Notes: generated from the sequence alone by a model not told the origin. Counted from the stretch's first letter, positions 1 through 9,897 are shown. The stretch: 64,000 bases of DNA from Candidatus Poseidoniaceae archaeon (GCA_016777125.1 JADHSC010000009.1:1-64000), one strand, 5' to 3'. Translations and numbers: made by a program.

Positions 1-158
1 ATCTTTTCGCATGGTAGTCTCTAGACCTTCCTTGCTATAAACTAATCGTGAATTTCGTGACTTTATTGAGGTGTATACGAAAAATTCCAAAAACGACAAA
101 AAATGTTCAAACAAGTTTCCACACTTGCCTAGTTAAGAAGAGTTTCCGGAATAAGAGT

Positions 159-230
159 GCTCGTACCGGGATTTGAACCCGGGTCAAAGGAATGAGAGTC
201 CTTTATGATGGGCCACTACACTATACGAGC
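159..230 (-). tRNA. tRNA-Glu (CTC anticodon)
   Basis: Reverse complement GCTCGTA...AAGGA-CTCTCAT-TCCTT...GGGTTCAAATCCC...TACGAGC folds as a cloverleaf; anticodon CTC; no encoded CCA. Confidence 0.95.
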
Positions 231-257
231 GTGGTATTCGTTCCTGCAACGTCATCT

Positions 258-362
258 ATTTAGAAATGGCGTCCTTAGATGAGACTGATAGTTTCACTTT
301 TCGTTTCTAAATAATCATCTAAACGGCGTCTAGAGAGCCATGTGCACTTTCACTTTTCGTTT
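258..362. promoter_or_regulatory. Intergenic block with inverted repeat ATTTAGAAA/TTTCTAAAT and direct repeat TTTCACTTTTCGTTT x2
   Basis: ATTTAGAAA at 258-266 and TTTCTAAAT at 304-312; TTTCACTTTTCGTTT at 292-306 and 348-362, between tRNA-Glu and the divergent CDS at 409. Confidence 0.45.
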
Positions 363-408
363 ACCTCTCGTTCATTGATTGATATACGGCCGCCGGTGAA
401 TTTGCTTC

Positions 409-648
409 ATGGACAACCAAATCCCAACAACTTTTGCTGCCTTGACAGCCTCGCATACCGATGCCACTGAACCATTGTGGAATCACCGAACAACAACGCA
501 TTTCGCTGATCAGAGTGGAAGACTTCCACTTCGTATGGCAGATATGACATGGGAATCGTGGCATCAACCAGGACAGCCTACAAAGATTCCAGTTACCACA
601 TCATTGACTCACCTTCTACGAAGAGCATCTCTCCGAGGTGAAGCTTGA
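409..648 (+). CDS. hypothetical protein (79 aa)
   Basis: ORF; stop overlaps the downstream start (TGATG), suggesting translational coupling. Confidence 0.55.
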   Translation: MDNQIPTTFAALTASHTDATEPLWNHRTTTHFADQSGRLPLRMADMTWESWHQPGQPTKIPVTTSLTHLLRRASLRGEA

Positions 649-887
649 TGTCACGCACAAAGAGATTGCGAGATGCTATTGATGAGTATCTCGAATCAGT
701 GGATGCTGCCAACACAACAGATATCCTCGACCATGTTAACCAGCGATTTAGGTGGGGTGCAACCATGAACCAATTAGGAAATGTTCTCGCTCGTGATCGT
801 CGATTTATCAAAGTTGGATTCGATGAAAACACCGACATCGGTGGTTTCCGCATGAGAGTCTGTGTTTGGGCAAGAGTCGCTGCTTGA
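648..887 (+). CDS. small protein, possible winged-helix-like fold
   Basis: ATG at 648 overlapping upstream TGA; helical, charged sequence RLRDAIDEYLESVDAANTTDILDHVNQRFRWGATMNQLGNVLARDRRFIKVG. Confidence 0.6.
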   Translation: MSRTKRLRDAIDEYLESVDAANTTDILDHVNQRFRWGATMNQLGNVLARDRRFIKVGFDENTDIGGFRMRVCVWARVAA

Positions 888-926
888 GATAGAAGAGACA
901 AAAACTGCAATCCTACTGGCCACTGT

Positions 927-1796
927 ATGGCCAACAAGATTCTCGCATCATTTGAATTGATGCGAATGAAGAATATCTTGCTTGCCAGCATTGCAACTCC
1001 TGTAGGAGCATTACTTGCACTGGGTGATTTAACATCAATTACGAATTATCCTGAAGTCGTCTTTGCAACAACTTCAGTTCTCTTTTTCATGGGTGCAGGG
1101 AATGCAATGAACGATTTGAGAGATATTGAAATCGATCGTGTTGCACATCCAAATCGTCCATTGGCGAGAGAGGCCTTGTCGGAAAAAGAGGCTAAAAGAC
1201 TCACGATTTCTTTAGCCCTCCTAAGCCTTAGCTCCCTCGTAGCATGTTGTTTAATGATGGATGATGAAAGATCGTATACACTATCCATTTACGGTATTGT
1301 TGCACTCCTCATGCTTTCATACGATTCTTTTTTGGAATTGAAAAATAAAGGATTAGTCGGAAATGTTAGTATTTCACTTCTCGTAGCAGCCGTAACATTG
1401 TATGGCGCATCTTCAGTGGGTGAATTAACAAATCCGCTCATTTGGTATGTTTCAGGTGTGGTTTTCTTTGTAAATCTAGCTCGAGAGATTATCAAAGATT
1501 GTCAAGATCTTGATGCTGATTCTGAAACACGTGTTACATTACCCATGAAAATAGGATTAGAAAATAGTCGAATGGTGGCCTATGTACTCACACTGTTTGG
1601 TATCGTGATGTTGTATATCCCCTACTGGCAGGGACCTTTTGAATTCGGACAATTATTATTCCAAGCACCAGCAATGTTGGTCTTGATTACACTCAATGGA
1701 CCTATGTGGAAAGGAGATGACTATGTTGCAGCCACACGGCTACGAATTGCTATGCTCCTTGGTTTACTCGGATTCATCCTGACACTTGTTGTTTAG
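927..1796 (+). CDS. UbiA-family prenyltransferase (probable digeranylgeranylglyceryl phosphate synthase)
   Basis: NDLRDIEIDRVAHPNRPLA motif and second REIIKDCQDLDAD motif, multiple TM segments. Confidence 0.88.
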   Translation: MANKILASFELMRMKNILLASIATPVGALLALGDLTSITNYPEVVFATTSVLFFMGAGNAMNDLRDIEIDRVAHPNRPLAREALSEKEAKRLTISLALLSLSSLVACCLMMDDERSYTLSIYGIVALLMLSYDSFLELKNKGLVGNVSISLLVAAVTLYGASSVGELTNPLIWYVSGVVFFVNLAREIIKDCQDLDADSETRVTLPMKIGLENSRMVAYVLTLFGIVMLYIPYWQGPFEFGQLLFQAPAMLVLITLNGPMWKGDDYVAATRLRIAMLLGLLGFILTLVV

Positions 1797-2761
1797 ACAA
1801 GTCCCATGAATTCACCCATTGCACTCCAAGCATCTGGTGAAATAAAGTAGCACAAAAGAGACATTTGAGCCCACATTCTGTTCTCTGCTTGGTCAAAGAC
1901 AATTGATTGTTCATGGTCCATAACCCAATCAGTTACTTCATCTCCACGATGAGCAGGTAAACAATGCATGAATCTCCAGCCTTTGTCCATGTTTGATACC
2001 ATTTCCTCATTGACTTGATAGCCTTCAAATGATTTCATCTTGTCTTCCATGTGTTCTTCGCCCATCGAGATGAAGACGTCAGTATACACAACATGCGCTG
2101 CGTCTGTTGCTTCTTTGGGATCGACAGTTCGCAATAATTCCGATTTGTTCTCAGCGGCATATGCTGTTGATCGTTCTACGACATCTTCATCCGGCTCATA
2201 TCCTTCAGGAACTGCATATCTGAAATCAATGCCAAGCATTGTACAGGCGAGCATCAAATCATGGAGAACGTTATTTCCGTCTCCAACCCATGTTACAATG
2301 AGGTTCTCACGGTTATCGAAATTTTCCATGATGGTCATTAAGTCAGCAGCTGCTTGACATGGATGGTGTTTGTATGAAAGGGCATTCAGTACGGGTACAG
2401 TAGCATGCTTTGCAAGTTCGGTTACATCTTCATGGCCAAAGCATCTGTAGGTCATACCGCCTAGGTAACGAGAAAGAACTTGAGATGTGTCTCCAATCGT
2501 TTCAGATTTACCAAGTTGGATATCGTTCTTGAGAAGTGTTAGGGCGTTTCCACCCAATCTGTCAATACCTACTTCGAAAGATACTCGAGTTCTTGTGGAA
2601 GGTTTTTCGTAAATGGAACCAATAGTCATTGTATCAAGAGGCATAAAGTTCAGAGCAACTTCGTCCCCTTGCTTCCACAAACGTTTGAATTCAATTCCCC
2701 ATTTGAGAATTTGCTCAAGGTCATCTTTTACGTCATCGATTGCAAGAAGGTGCTCTACCAT
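1793..2761 (-). CDS. argF: ornithine carbamoyltransferase
   Basis: STRTRVSFEVG carbamoyl-phosphate motif, HPCQAAADL, HCLPAHRG. Confidence 0.95.
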   Translation of the reverse strand: MVEHLLAIDDVKDDLEQILKWGIEFKRLWKQGDEVALNFMPLDTMTIGSIYEKPSTRTRVSFEVGIDRLGGNALTLLKNDIQLGKSETIGDTSQVLSRYLGGMTYRCFGHEDVTELAKHATVPVLNALSYKHHPCQAAADLMTIMENFDNRENLIVTWVGDGNNVLHDLMLACTMLGIDFRYAVPEGYEPDEDVVERSTAYAAENKSELLRTVDPKEATDAAHVVYTDVFISMGEEHMEDKMKSFEGYQVNEEMVSNMDKGWRFMHCLPAHRGDEVTDWVMDHEQSIVFDQAENRMWAQMSLLCYFISPDAWSAMGEFMGLV

Positions 2762-2795
2762 GCGTTACGCTCGGTAAAGAAGGTTACAATGTTTT

Positions 2796-3668
2796 TCAAA
2801 TGAAATCGTCCTGATCCTTCTCGTGTTCGATGTCACTCGCAAAGCCATCACGGGCATCACTCATACCACCAAACAAGGCTTGTGCAAAGGTAAGGATATC
2901 AGCAAGACCTTCCTCAAGTTCGCTTGAGAGAGGTGTTAATCCTGGACTTTGTGCGAATTGTTGCATCAATCGAAGTTGATTAATTGCAAACTCTGTTCTC
3001 TGACCACCTGCTTCGTCATACAAGGCTAACTCAAGAATCTCAAGACGTTCGGACCATTCCAGAATTTTCTCAAGTTCATCAGGATCGAGAAGGTCGCTCT
3101 TTGAGAGGAAATTCTTGGTTGGTAATCCTAAACGGAATTCGACAATTGAGGACAAAAGCATTTGGGAAACGAATCCAGAAGGAGAACGAGATAGCATTGG
3201 GTCAAACAAGTAAATAATTGCTGACTGTTCTCTACCTATGACTTCAATCAAATGATTACTGGCTTCTCGGAAAGCAAATAATTCCACTTGACCAGGAGTA
3301 TCGACGATCATCATTTCTCCTGTCAATGAATGAAGTTGCTCAGCAACATCACCTGCTTGAGATGCAAGTAAATCCGCTGCAAGGATTTGAGCGCCATTTG
3401 GACCAAGATCGTATTCTGTCATAACCTCGGTCAAGGAAATTAAATCTCTAACGTCGAATTCAGCATCATAATGGACACGTTCTGCCCCAGGATCGAGATT
3501 GACTGCGATGACATCTGTTTCCAAAAATCGGGACCAACGTTGAAAAGAAGTTACCAGCGATGATTTACCTGCTCCTGCAGTTCCAACAACAAACAGTACT
3601 GGAGGTGTTCCACTATCGAGTCCGACCATGTCTGTGCCTCCTGCCCAACATACATGAACTAAGCGCAA
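2796..3668 (-). CDS. GPN-loop GTPase family protein
   Basis: P-loop GTAGAGKSSLV; GPNGAQ; VDTPGQVELF. Confidence 0.92.
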   Translation of the reverse strand: MRLVHVCWAGGTDMVGLDSGTPPVLFVVGTAGAGKSSLVTSFQRWSRFLETDVIAVNLDPGAERVHYDAEFDVRDLISLTEVMTEYDLGPNGAQILAADLLASQAGDVAEQLHSLTGEMMIVDTPGQVELFAFREASNHLIEVIGREQSAIIYLFDPMLSRSPSGFVSQMLLSSIVEFRLGLPTKNFLSKSDLLDPDELEKILEWSERLEILELALYDEAGGQRTEFAINQLRLMQQFAQSPGLTPLSSELEEGLADILTFAQALFGGMSDARDGFASDIEHEKDQDDFI

Positions 3669-3759
3669 AATTAGCCTTGATTTCCAAAACTAACCAGCAG
3701 AACGGTTATGTGCTAGACAACAATGGCAAGGATGCAGATTCCTGCACGGAGGAGAGAAA

Positions 3760-6700
3760 ATGTCTGACGAAGAAACAAATCAACCTGAAGCACCACCGGG
3801 CTTACCGCCTATGCCACCTATGCCTGAAGCGCCACCTGCGCCACCAGGTATGCCTGCCATGCCGCCTATGCCTGAAGCTCCGCCTGCACCACCGGGTATG
3901 CCTGCCATGCCACCTATGCCGGAAGCACCTCCTGCACCACCGGGTATGCCTGCCATGCCGCCAATGCCGGAAGCACCTCCTGCGCCTCCGGGTATGCCTG
4001 CTATGCCGCCAATGCCGGAAGCACCTCCTGCACCACCGGGTATGCCTGCTATGCCTCCAATGCCAGAAGCACCTCCTGCACCACCGGGTATGCCTGCTAT
4101 GCCTCCAATGCCAGAAGCACCTCCTGCACCTCCTGAAATGCCTCCAATGCCGGAAGCACCACCGGCACCTCCTGAAATGCCTCCAATGCCAGAAGCACCT
4201 CCGGGTCTTGATCTCCTAGCACCGGCACCTCCTGCTATGCCAGAAGCACCGCCGGCACCTCCTGAAATGCCTCCAATGCCAGAAGCACCTCCGGGTCTTG
4301 ATCTTCTAGCACCGGCTCCTCCTGAAATGCCTCCAATGCCAGAAGCACCTCCGGGTCTTGATCTTCTAGCACCGGCACCTCCTGAAATGCCTCCAATGCC
4401 AGAAGCACCACCGGCACCTCCTGAAATGCCTCCAATGCCAGAAGCATCTCTGGGTCTAGATTTGTTGGCTCCAGTAGAGCCTGCTGAAGAGGATGCACCT
4501 CCTGCACCTCCGAGCATGGATTTACTCTCACCACTAACACCAGTTGAAGAGACTGTAGATTCACCAGAAGATGAACTACTCACCCCACTGGCGACACCAG
4601 ATCCACTCGCTGCAATGGATACTTTGACTCCTACAGATGAAAACCCAGTTGCTGCTGGGGAAATCGCTGGAGCTACAATCCGCTCAAGTGTTGAAGTTGA
4701 CGAAGTTCCTGGAGACAAACTTGAAGGAACACTTCATGAAATTGAGGAATCAACACTTACTGCAGAAGGTACAATTGTAAAGCAATCGATTAAAGGAACA
4801 CTAACTGTAAATAATCCATCTGCTGATGATCGTATTTACGACATTGACGTTCTTCTCGACAATGCGGACTCAACAGATATCGGCGGAGACCAAATCTCTG
4901 TTGATGAACTCGAAGCCGGTAAGAATTACGTCAAGAAATACTCAGTTTCTGACGCACAAATGCTTGTGCTAAGAGAGAAACTTGATACAAATCCTGCCCG
5001 TAACAACGAGCGTTCACTAAGTATTGCACTTTCTGAAGAACCTGGAACAATTGCTCTTGAAATGGAAGTCGAAAACGTATCATCCGTTGCTCTACGAGAC
5101 ATTGTTGTCACACGTAACTTACCTGATAGTGTCCAATTCAACCACACTGCTGGAGCAACTGTTGAAGGAAACACAATGACTTGGGAAGTTGGTGCTTTGC
5201 ACCCTGGTGAAAAGCAAGTTCTCTCCATCGAAGGCCACATTACCGTCACATCATCCAAGACAATTAAGGCTGGATCTGCTCAAGCAACATACAAAGCAGA
5301 TGCAACACTTTCGAACCTATCATTCCGTGATCTTGATGCATTCTGCCGAGGATTCACCTACATGAGAGTTCGAGAAGACGAGCGCCCAGATAACTGGATT
5401 TGTCAGACCATCTTCGAAAACCGTTCATCCTTCGCTGTCGACCTTGTCAAGTTACAGGTTCGAATGAAGGGTAGCGACGATCTCTTGTTTGACGTCAATG
5501 ACGTAAAGCAAGATGTACATCCACAAGGTAAGTGGGAAAGTGAAGAGCGAAATGTCATGGCCACCGCTGAGCCTGATTTCACATACGATCTATCCTACAC
5601 AGTACTGCCAAGAGCTGTTCAGAAGACAGAAGGTACAATCAAACTTGAAGAGAGCAGTTTAACTGTCGTTGACGCTGATATTTCTAAGAATTATTCGACT
5701 GACACACTCAAGTCGTTCAGACAACAACATGTCTCTGCCTCACTCAAGGTAAAGAACACTGGATCTGCGACAATAAATCTCATGCGTATTACAGACGATA
5801 TTCCTGGATTATTCCAAGCCCCAGACATGGATGCAATGGCCATCATCATCGATGGAAAAGAATTACCTGTAGACCAATGGAAGGGAGAACTTTCTGCTGG
5901 AATCACTCTTGAAAAGGAACATCGTTCACCAGATGGCGAAGGTCACACAATGACTCTAACCGTAGGTACGAAAGGACCAATCGGTCTCAAACCTGGCAAG
6001 ACAATGGAAGTCAAGTACAAACTCAATGCACCTGACCCATCACCTGCTAACGAGAGAGTTGATGCTCCTGCTCGCTTCCAATTCAGTTCAGAACAATTCG
6101 GACCAGTATGTCTTCGAGATGTCCCTGACGCACCATCCGTTCGTGTTAGCCACCTGAGGAGAAACTTCTCAGCAGGAAAGCAAGCAATTCCAATGGGCGG
6201 AAAGGGTCGCTACGAAGTTCTCATTCTCTTTGAGAACAATGGCGACACTGCACTACAGGATGTTTTCATCAAGGACGTCATCCCATCCAACTTTGAAATC
6301 AAGGATTGGCATGTTCGAGGCGCAGGTGGAGAAAAGCGTACGGACGTTGACATGACAACAAACGAAACTGAAGACGGTATCCAAATTACATGGAAACTTC
6401 CAGTTGTTGGTAAGGGCGAGCGTCTCGATGTATCCTTTGAAATCAAGGGTGAAGGCGAGATCGATGCTGAAGCACTCAACAGATTCCATGGCGCTCATTT
6501 CGGAGACGAACTTGAATCTGCAGAAGATGATACACCGGCCGAAGTTTCAGAAGAAACAACTGAAGAAGCACCTGCTGCTGAAGAAGAATCTGTTGAAGAA
6601 GAAACTGCTGAAGAAGAATCTGTTGAAGAAGAAATTGCTGAAGAAAAAGTTGTGGCCGAAGAACCAGCCATCAAATTCAGAGAAGACATCATGCTAAGAG

Positions 6701-6984
6701 TCATGGAAGAGTTCGGAATCGAAGACCGAGATGCTTTCCTTGAACACTCAATGAACTTTGATCTCGATGACAATGGGTACCTCAAGAAGGCAGAATTTGT
6801 TGCTGCTGCTGAAGCATTCACTGCAGGAGATGCATCCGAAGAAGAATCAACGGAAGAAGAATCTGTAGAAGATGCTGAATCAGAGGTAGAAGAATCCTCT
6901 GAATCCAAAACATGTCCTATCTGTTCAACATCGAATGATGCTCATGCAGATACATGTACTGCATGTGGCTACACGTTTGAATGA
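3760..6984 (+). CDS. large repeat protein: N-terminal Met/Pro/Ala repeats, DUF11-like beta domains, EF-hand-like motif, C-terminal zinc ribbon
   Basis: Strong SD (GGAGGAG) upstream; repeats MPEAPPAPPGMPAMPP; FDLDDNGYLKKAEF; CPICSTSNDAHADTCTACGYTFE. Confidence 0.92.
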   Translation: MSDEETNQPEAPPGLPPMPPMPEAPPAPPGMPAMPPMPEAPPAPPGMPAMPPMPEAPPAPPGMPAMPPMPEAPPAPPGMPAMPPMPEAPPAPPGMPAMPPMPEAPPAPPGMPAMPPMPEAPPAPPEMPPMPEAPPAPPEMPPMPEAPPGLDLLAPAPPAMPEAPPAPPEMPPMPEAPPGLDLLAPAPPEMPPMPEAPPGLDLLAPAPPEMPPMPEAPPAPPEMPPMPEASLGLDLLAPVEPAEEDAPPAPPSMDLLSPLTPVEETVDSPEDELLTPLATPDPLAAMDTLTPTDENPVAAGEIAGATIRSSVEVDEVPGDKLEGTLHEIEESTLTAEGTIVKQSIKGTLTVNNPSADDRIYDIDVLLDNADSTDIGGDQISVDELEAGKNYVKKYSVSDAQMLVLREKLDTNPARNNERSLSIALSEEPGTIALEMEVENVSSVALRDIVVTRNLPDSVQFNHTAGATVEGNTMTWEVGALHPGEKQVLSIEGHITVTSSKTIKAGSAQATYKADATLSNLSFRDLDAFCRGFTYMRVREDERPDNWICQTIFENRSSFAVDLVKLQVRMKGSDDLLFDVNDVKQDVHPQGKWESEERNVMATAEPDFTYDLSYTVLPRAVQKTEGTIKLEESSLTVVDADISKNYSTDTLKSFRQQHVSASLKVKNTGSATINLMRITDDIPGLFQAPDMDAMAIIIDGKELPVDQWKGELSAGITLEKEHRSPDGEGHTMTLTVGTKGPIGLKPGKTMEVKYKLNAPDPSPANERVDAPARFQFSSEQFGPVCLRDVPDAPSVRVSHLRRNFSAGKQAIPMGGKGRYEVLILFENNGDTALQDVFIKDVIPSNFEIKDWHVRGAGGEKRTDVDMTTNETEDGIQITWKLPVVGKGERLDVSFEIKGEGEIDAEALNRFHGAHFGDELESAEDDTPAEVSEETTEEAPAAEEESVEEETAEEESVEEEIAEEKVVAEEPAIKFREDIMLRVMEEFGIEDRDAFLEHSMNFDLDDNGYLKKAEFVAAAEAFTAGDASEEESTEEESVEDAESEVEESSESKTCPICSTSNDAHADTCTACGYTFE
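3800..4450 (+). repeat. in-frame degenerate tandem repeats encoding (MPEAPPAPPGMPAMPP)n, (MPEAPPAPPEMPP)n and (MPEAPPGLDLLAPAPPEMPP)n
   Basis: Visible ~48, ~39 and ~60 bp units in the sequence. Confidence 0.9.
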
Positions 6985-6985
6985 T

Positions 6986-7405
6986 TCAAAACGGTAAGTT
7001 CCATTGTGGCCATTCCTCATGATCTGAGGAACTGCTCACGAGAACGATGATGTTTCGTCCTGTGTTTTGAAGAACTTCATTGAGAGATCTATGTGTTGAA
7101 GGTGGAATGACTCCATCGCGCAGGTCCACAGCTAGCCATGCGGTTGGGTATTGTTTGAGACATGCTTCAAGTTCAGCCTCAATTCCTTTCGGAGGTACGC
7201 CTTGACGTACACTTGCTAAAAAGGACCAATCTGAAATGGTACGACGCTCGCTGTCCGTCCAAAGGATGACACGTTCAGTCATCTGAATCTTTTCCAATTG
7301 TTCAAGCGCTTCAAATTCAGTGCAGCAAACGGGTCTTCCTGGCATTGGCATAGGAACTGGGTGCTGCCATGTGGGGGTCACATCGAGTGGTTCTTTCCGG
7401 CGCAT
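6986..7405 (-). CDS. hypothetical protein (139 aa)
   Basis: Convergent with the upstream gene, well-formed ORF. Confidence 0.6.
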   Translation of the reverse strand: MRRKEPLDVTPTWQHPVPMPMPGRPVCCTEFEALEQLEKIQMTERVILWTDSERRTISDWSFLASVRQGVPPKGIEAELEACLKQYPTAWLAVDLRDGVIPPSTHRSLNEVLQNTGRNIIVLVSSSSDHEEWPQWNLPF

Positions 7406-7482
7406 GTGTAGAGGACTACATCCTATCGTTTGAATTCAACGGAAGACCAACCTTCATGACCTTCATGCTTCACAGTTGTACC

Positions 7483-8388
7483 ATGGCGAGCCGACCATCA
7501 CCCCCACCACCCCCTCCACCAAATGGTTCGATGCTCACAATGTTGCTCGTCATGATTCTGATGAGTTTCCTTATTATCAATCCAAATATCCGTAATTCAC
7601 TTGGAAACATGGCCGACCCAATTCTTGCTCCAGTCCTGCCAGAAACTGAATTCTTCGTACTTACAGTCCTCATCTTAGGAACTTTCTCCATGACGATGAA
7701 TACTGTACTTCGGAATCTCTTCATGGATCCAATTGCACAAGCACACATTGCTCACCGACAAGGCCAAGTTCGTCGAATGATGAACGATGGTCGAATGAGT
7801 CGTGACCCAATCCTAATGGAAAAGGCGAACACACTTCGTGAACAAATGATGCCTGAACAGTTGAAAGTTCAGATGGGGGCAATGCGTCCAATGATGTTCA
7901 CAATGATTTTCATTATCGGAATCTTTGCTTGGCTAACGACTGCGGTAGAATCATTCCGAGTTGATTACGTATCTCTTCCATGGACTCCTCGTTGGGATTT
8001 GCTCGATGATAAATTTCTCTTCTTCCCTGCATGGATTTGCGCCTACATTTGTATGAGTGCCCCTCTAGGTAGAATTGTTGACCGTCATATCAAATTGATT
8101 CGCTACAGGAATCATCCAGTAGTTCTGGCTAACGAAAAGTTGAGCGAACCATTGCTTCATCTTGTTGTATCCGAGGAATCTGAATCTAAACAAGCCAAGA
8201 ACCGACGAAGTAAATCTCGTAGAAACGGTCCTAAGAAGCAACAGCAAGAGGCTGTTAAGACGGAAGCAAAATCTGAAATTAAGAAATCTACATCAGAACA
8301 TGTCTGTCCTGAATGTATGAGTGAAGATGTTGGAAAGAAAGGACCTCGATCTCTTCGATGCAATGTTTGCTACCATGAATGGGTGTGA
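7483..8388 (+). CDS. DUF106 (EMC3/YidC-related) membrane protein with C-terminal zinc ribbon
   Basis: TM layout and position before cmk/cbf5; C-terminal CPEC...CNVC; internal ATG at 7483 preferred over 7369. Confidence 0.8.
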   Translation: MASRPSPPPPPPPNGSMLTMLLVMILMSFLIINPNIRNSLGNMADPILAPVLPETEFFVLTVLILGTFSMTMNTVLRNLFMDPIAQAHIAHRQGQVRRMMNDGRMSRDPILMEKANTLREQMMPEQLKVQMGAMRPMMFTMIFIIGIFAWLTTAVESFRVDYVSLPWTPRWDLLDDKFLFFPAWICAYICMSAPLGRIVDRHIKLIRYRNHPVVLANEKLSEPLLHLVVSEESESKQAKNRRSKSRRNGPKKQQQEAVKTEAKSEIKKSTSEHVCPECMSEDVGKKGPRSLRCNVCYHEWV

Positions 8389-8391
8389 ACA

Positions 8392-8931
8392 ATGCTCCAG
8401 ATGACCATCTCTGGGCATCCAGGAAGTGGCACAAGTACTCTTGTATCCTTACTTCGTGAATCGAAAGGCTGGTCATCCCTCAACGGTGGAGAATTGTTTC
8501 GTCAAGAAGCGAAGCGACGTAATATGAGTCTCTCTGAGTTTGGTCAACTCTGCAAGGAAGATCTCGAAGTAGATCGACAACTCGATGCTTTGCTAAAGGA
8601 AGAAATGATGCGAACTGATGATGAAGCGCCCTCTATTGTTGAAAGTCGCCTCTCTGGATGGTGGGCATACAAACTTGGGCTTTCTACACCCCGTATTTGG
8701 TTGGAAGTTGATGATCTTGAACGAGCAAAGCGCGTTCAAGCACGAGAAGGAGGAGATTTGAATTCCATTGTTGAAGCCAACAAACAACGCTCAAAAGTAG
8801 ATGAGCAACGATTCGAGGAATTGTATGGTTTGCTTCCTCAACAAACCGAACCGTACACCCACATCATCAATGCCTCTGACCTAAACCCTCAAGAAGTGCT
8901 GGCCTTGGTTCTTGACATATTGGAGGAATAA
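8392..8931 (+). CDS. cmk: cytidylate kinase, archaeal type
   Basis: P-loop ISGHPGSGTSTLV, GELFRQEAKRRNMSLSEF, ESRLSGWWA. Confidence 0.9.
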   Translation: MLQMTISGHPGSGTSTLVSLLRESKGWSSLNGGELFRQEAKRRNMSLSEFGQLCKEDLEVDRQLDALLKEEMMRTDDEAPSIVESRLSGWWAYKLGLSTPRIWLEVDDLERAKRVQAREGGDLNSIVEANKQRSKVDEQRFEELYGLLPQQTEPYTHIINASDLNPQEVLALVLDILEE

Positions 8932-8933
8932 TA

Positions 8934-9896
8934 ATGAGTTCTGCAACTATGATATTAGATGAAAAAGCTTCAACTGATGAGGCTCTAGGAACATATCCTG
9001 ATCAAAAAACCATCGAGCAGCGTCTCGAAGGGGGATTCTTTCTCCTCGACAAAGGAGCAGGTCCTACTTCTCACCAAGTCTCCGCTTGGGTTCGTGATCT
9101 ACTTGGATTAACACGTCTGGGTCATGGAGGAACGCTCGATCCATTCGCAACAGGTGTACTTCCACTCATGGCAGGTAAGTCCATGCGCTTAACCAAACAG
9201 ATTCTTGAGCATGATAAGACCTATATTGCAATCTTTCAAATGAAGACTCCAGTCGATGAAGATCGTATGGATGAAGTCATTCAACAACTGACAGGACGCA
9301 TCTACAACGTACCTCCTGAGGTTTCAGCAGTTCGTGTTCAAGTTCGAACACGAAGAATCCATGAGTTCACAGTTCTCGACCGTAATGAAAAGCATATTGT
9401 TACCCGTATTCGATGTGAAGCGGGAACCTATATTCGAACAATGGCAAAAGACATGGGCTTGTTATTGGATCAACCAATCACATTGAGAGAACTTCGAAGA
9501 GAAGATTCAGGAAACTTTGACCTCAAAGACTGTGTTCAACTCCACGATATTGCAGATGCAGTTTGGTTGTGGAAGGAATGCAATGAACCAGAAGCACTCT
9601 CAAGAATGCTCCATCCTATTGAAAAGTTGATGACCCATCTGCCAAGAATCATTGTTAAAGACAGTGCAGTAGCGGCATTAGCTCATGGAGCACCATTGTT
9701 GCGACCAGGGTTAGTATCAATTCCAGGTGACCTTTCAGTTGGACAAAATGTCCTTGTAACAAGCATCAAAGGCGAAGCAGTCTGCTTTGTTAAAGTAAAT
9801 TTCAACAGTAAGGATATCTCAACTATGGAAAAGGGCGAAATTGCACGACCATCAGCGGTATTGATCGGAGATAATGTCTATCCCCGACGCTGGTGA
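8934..9896 (+). CDS. tRNA/rRNA pseudouridine synthase Cbf5/TruB family with PUA-like C-terminus
   Basis: GHGGTLDPFATGVLPL catalytic motif; CEAGTYIRTMAKDMG. Confidence 0.93.
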   Translation: MSSATMILDEKASTDEALGTYPDQKTIEQRLEGGFFLLDKGAGPTSHQVSAWVRDLLGLTRLGHGGTLDPFATGVLPLMAGKSMRLTKQILEHDKTYIAIFQMKTPVDEDRMDEVIQQLTGRIYNVPPEVSAVRVQVRTRRIHEFTVLDRNEKHIVTRIRCEAGTYIRTMAKDMGLLLDQPITLRELRREDSGNFDLKDCVQLHDIADAVWLWKECNEPEALSRMLHPIEKLMTHLPRIIVKDSAVAALAHGAPLLRPGLVSIPGDLSVGQNVLVTSIKGEAVCFVKVNFNSKDISTMEKGEIARPSAVLIGDNVYPRRW

Positions 9897-9897
9897 T

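Noticed and set aside
593-991. Minus ORF 593..991 (132 aa)
   Set aside because: Antisense to the two coupled small genes and the UbiA start; no recognisable motif.
3560-4718. Alternative-frame ORFs 3560..4219 (+) and 3780..4718 (-, Gly/Ser-rich) and 4235..4564 (-)
   Set aside because: Shadow reading frames of the Pro/Met/Ala repeat array; low-complexity artefacts, and the +1 frame from 3760 has SD, full domains and zinc ribbon.
7500-7530. CCACCACCCCCTCCACC tract as a possible regulatory repeat
   Set aside because: Encodes the poly-Pro N-terminus of the DUF106 protein; explained by coding.
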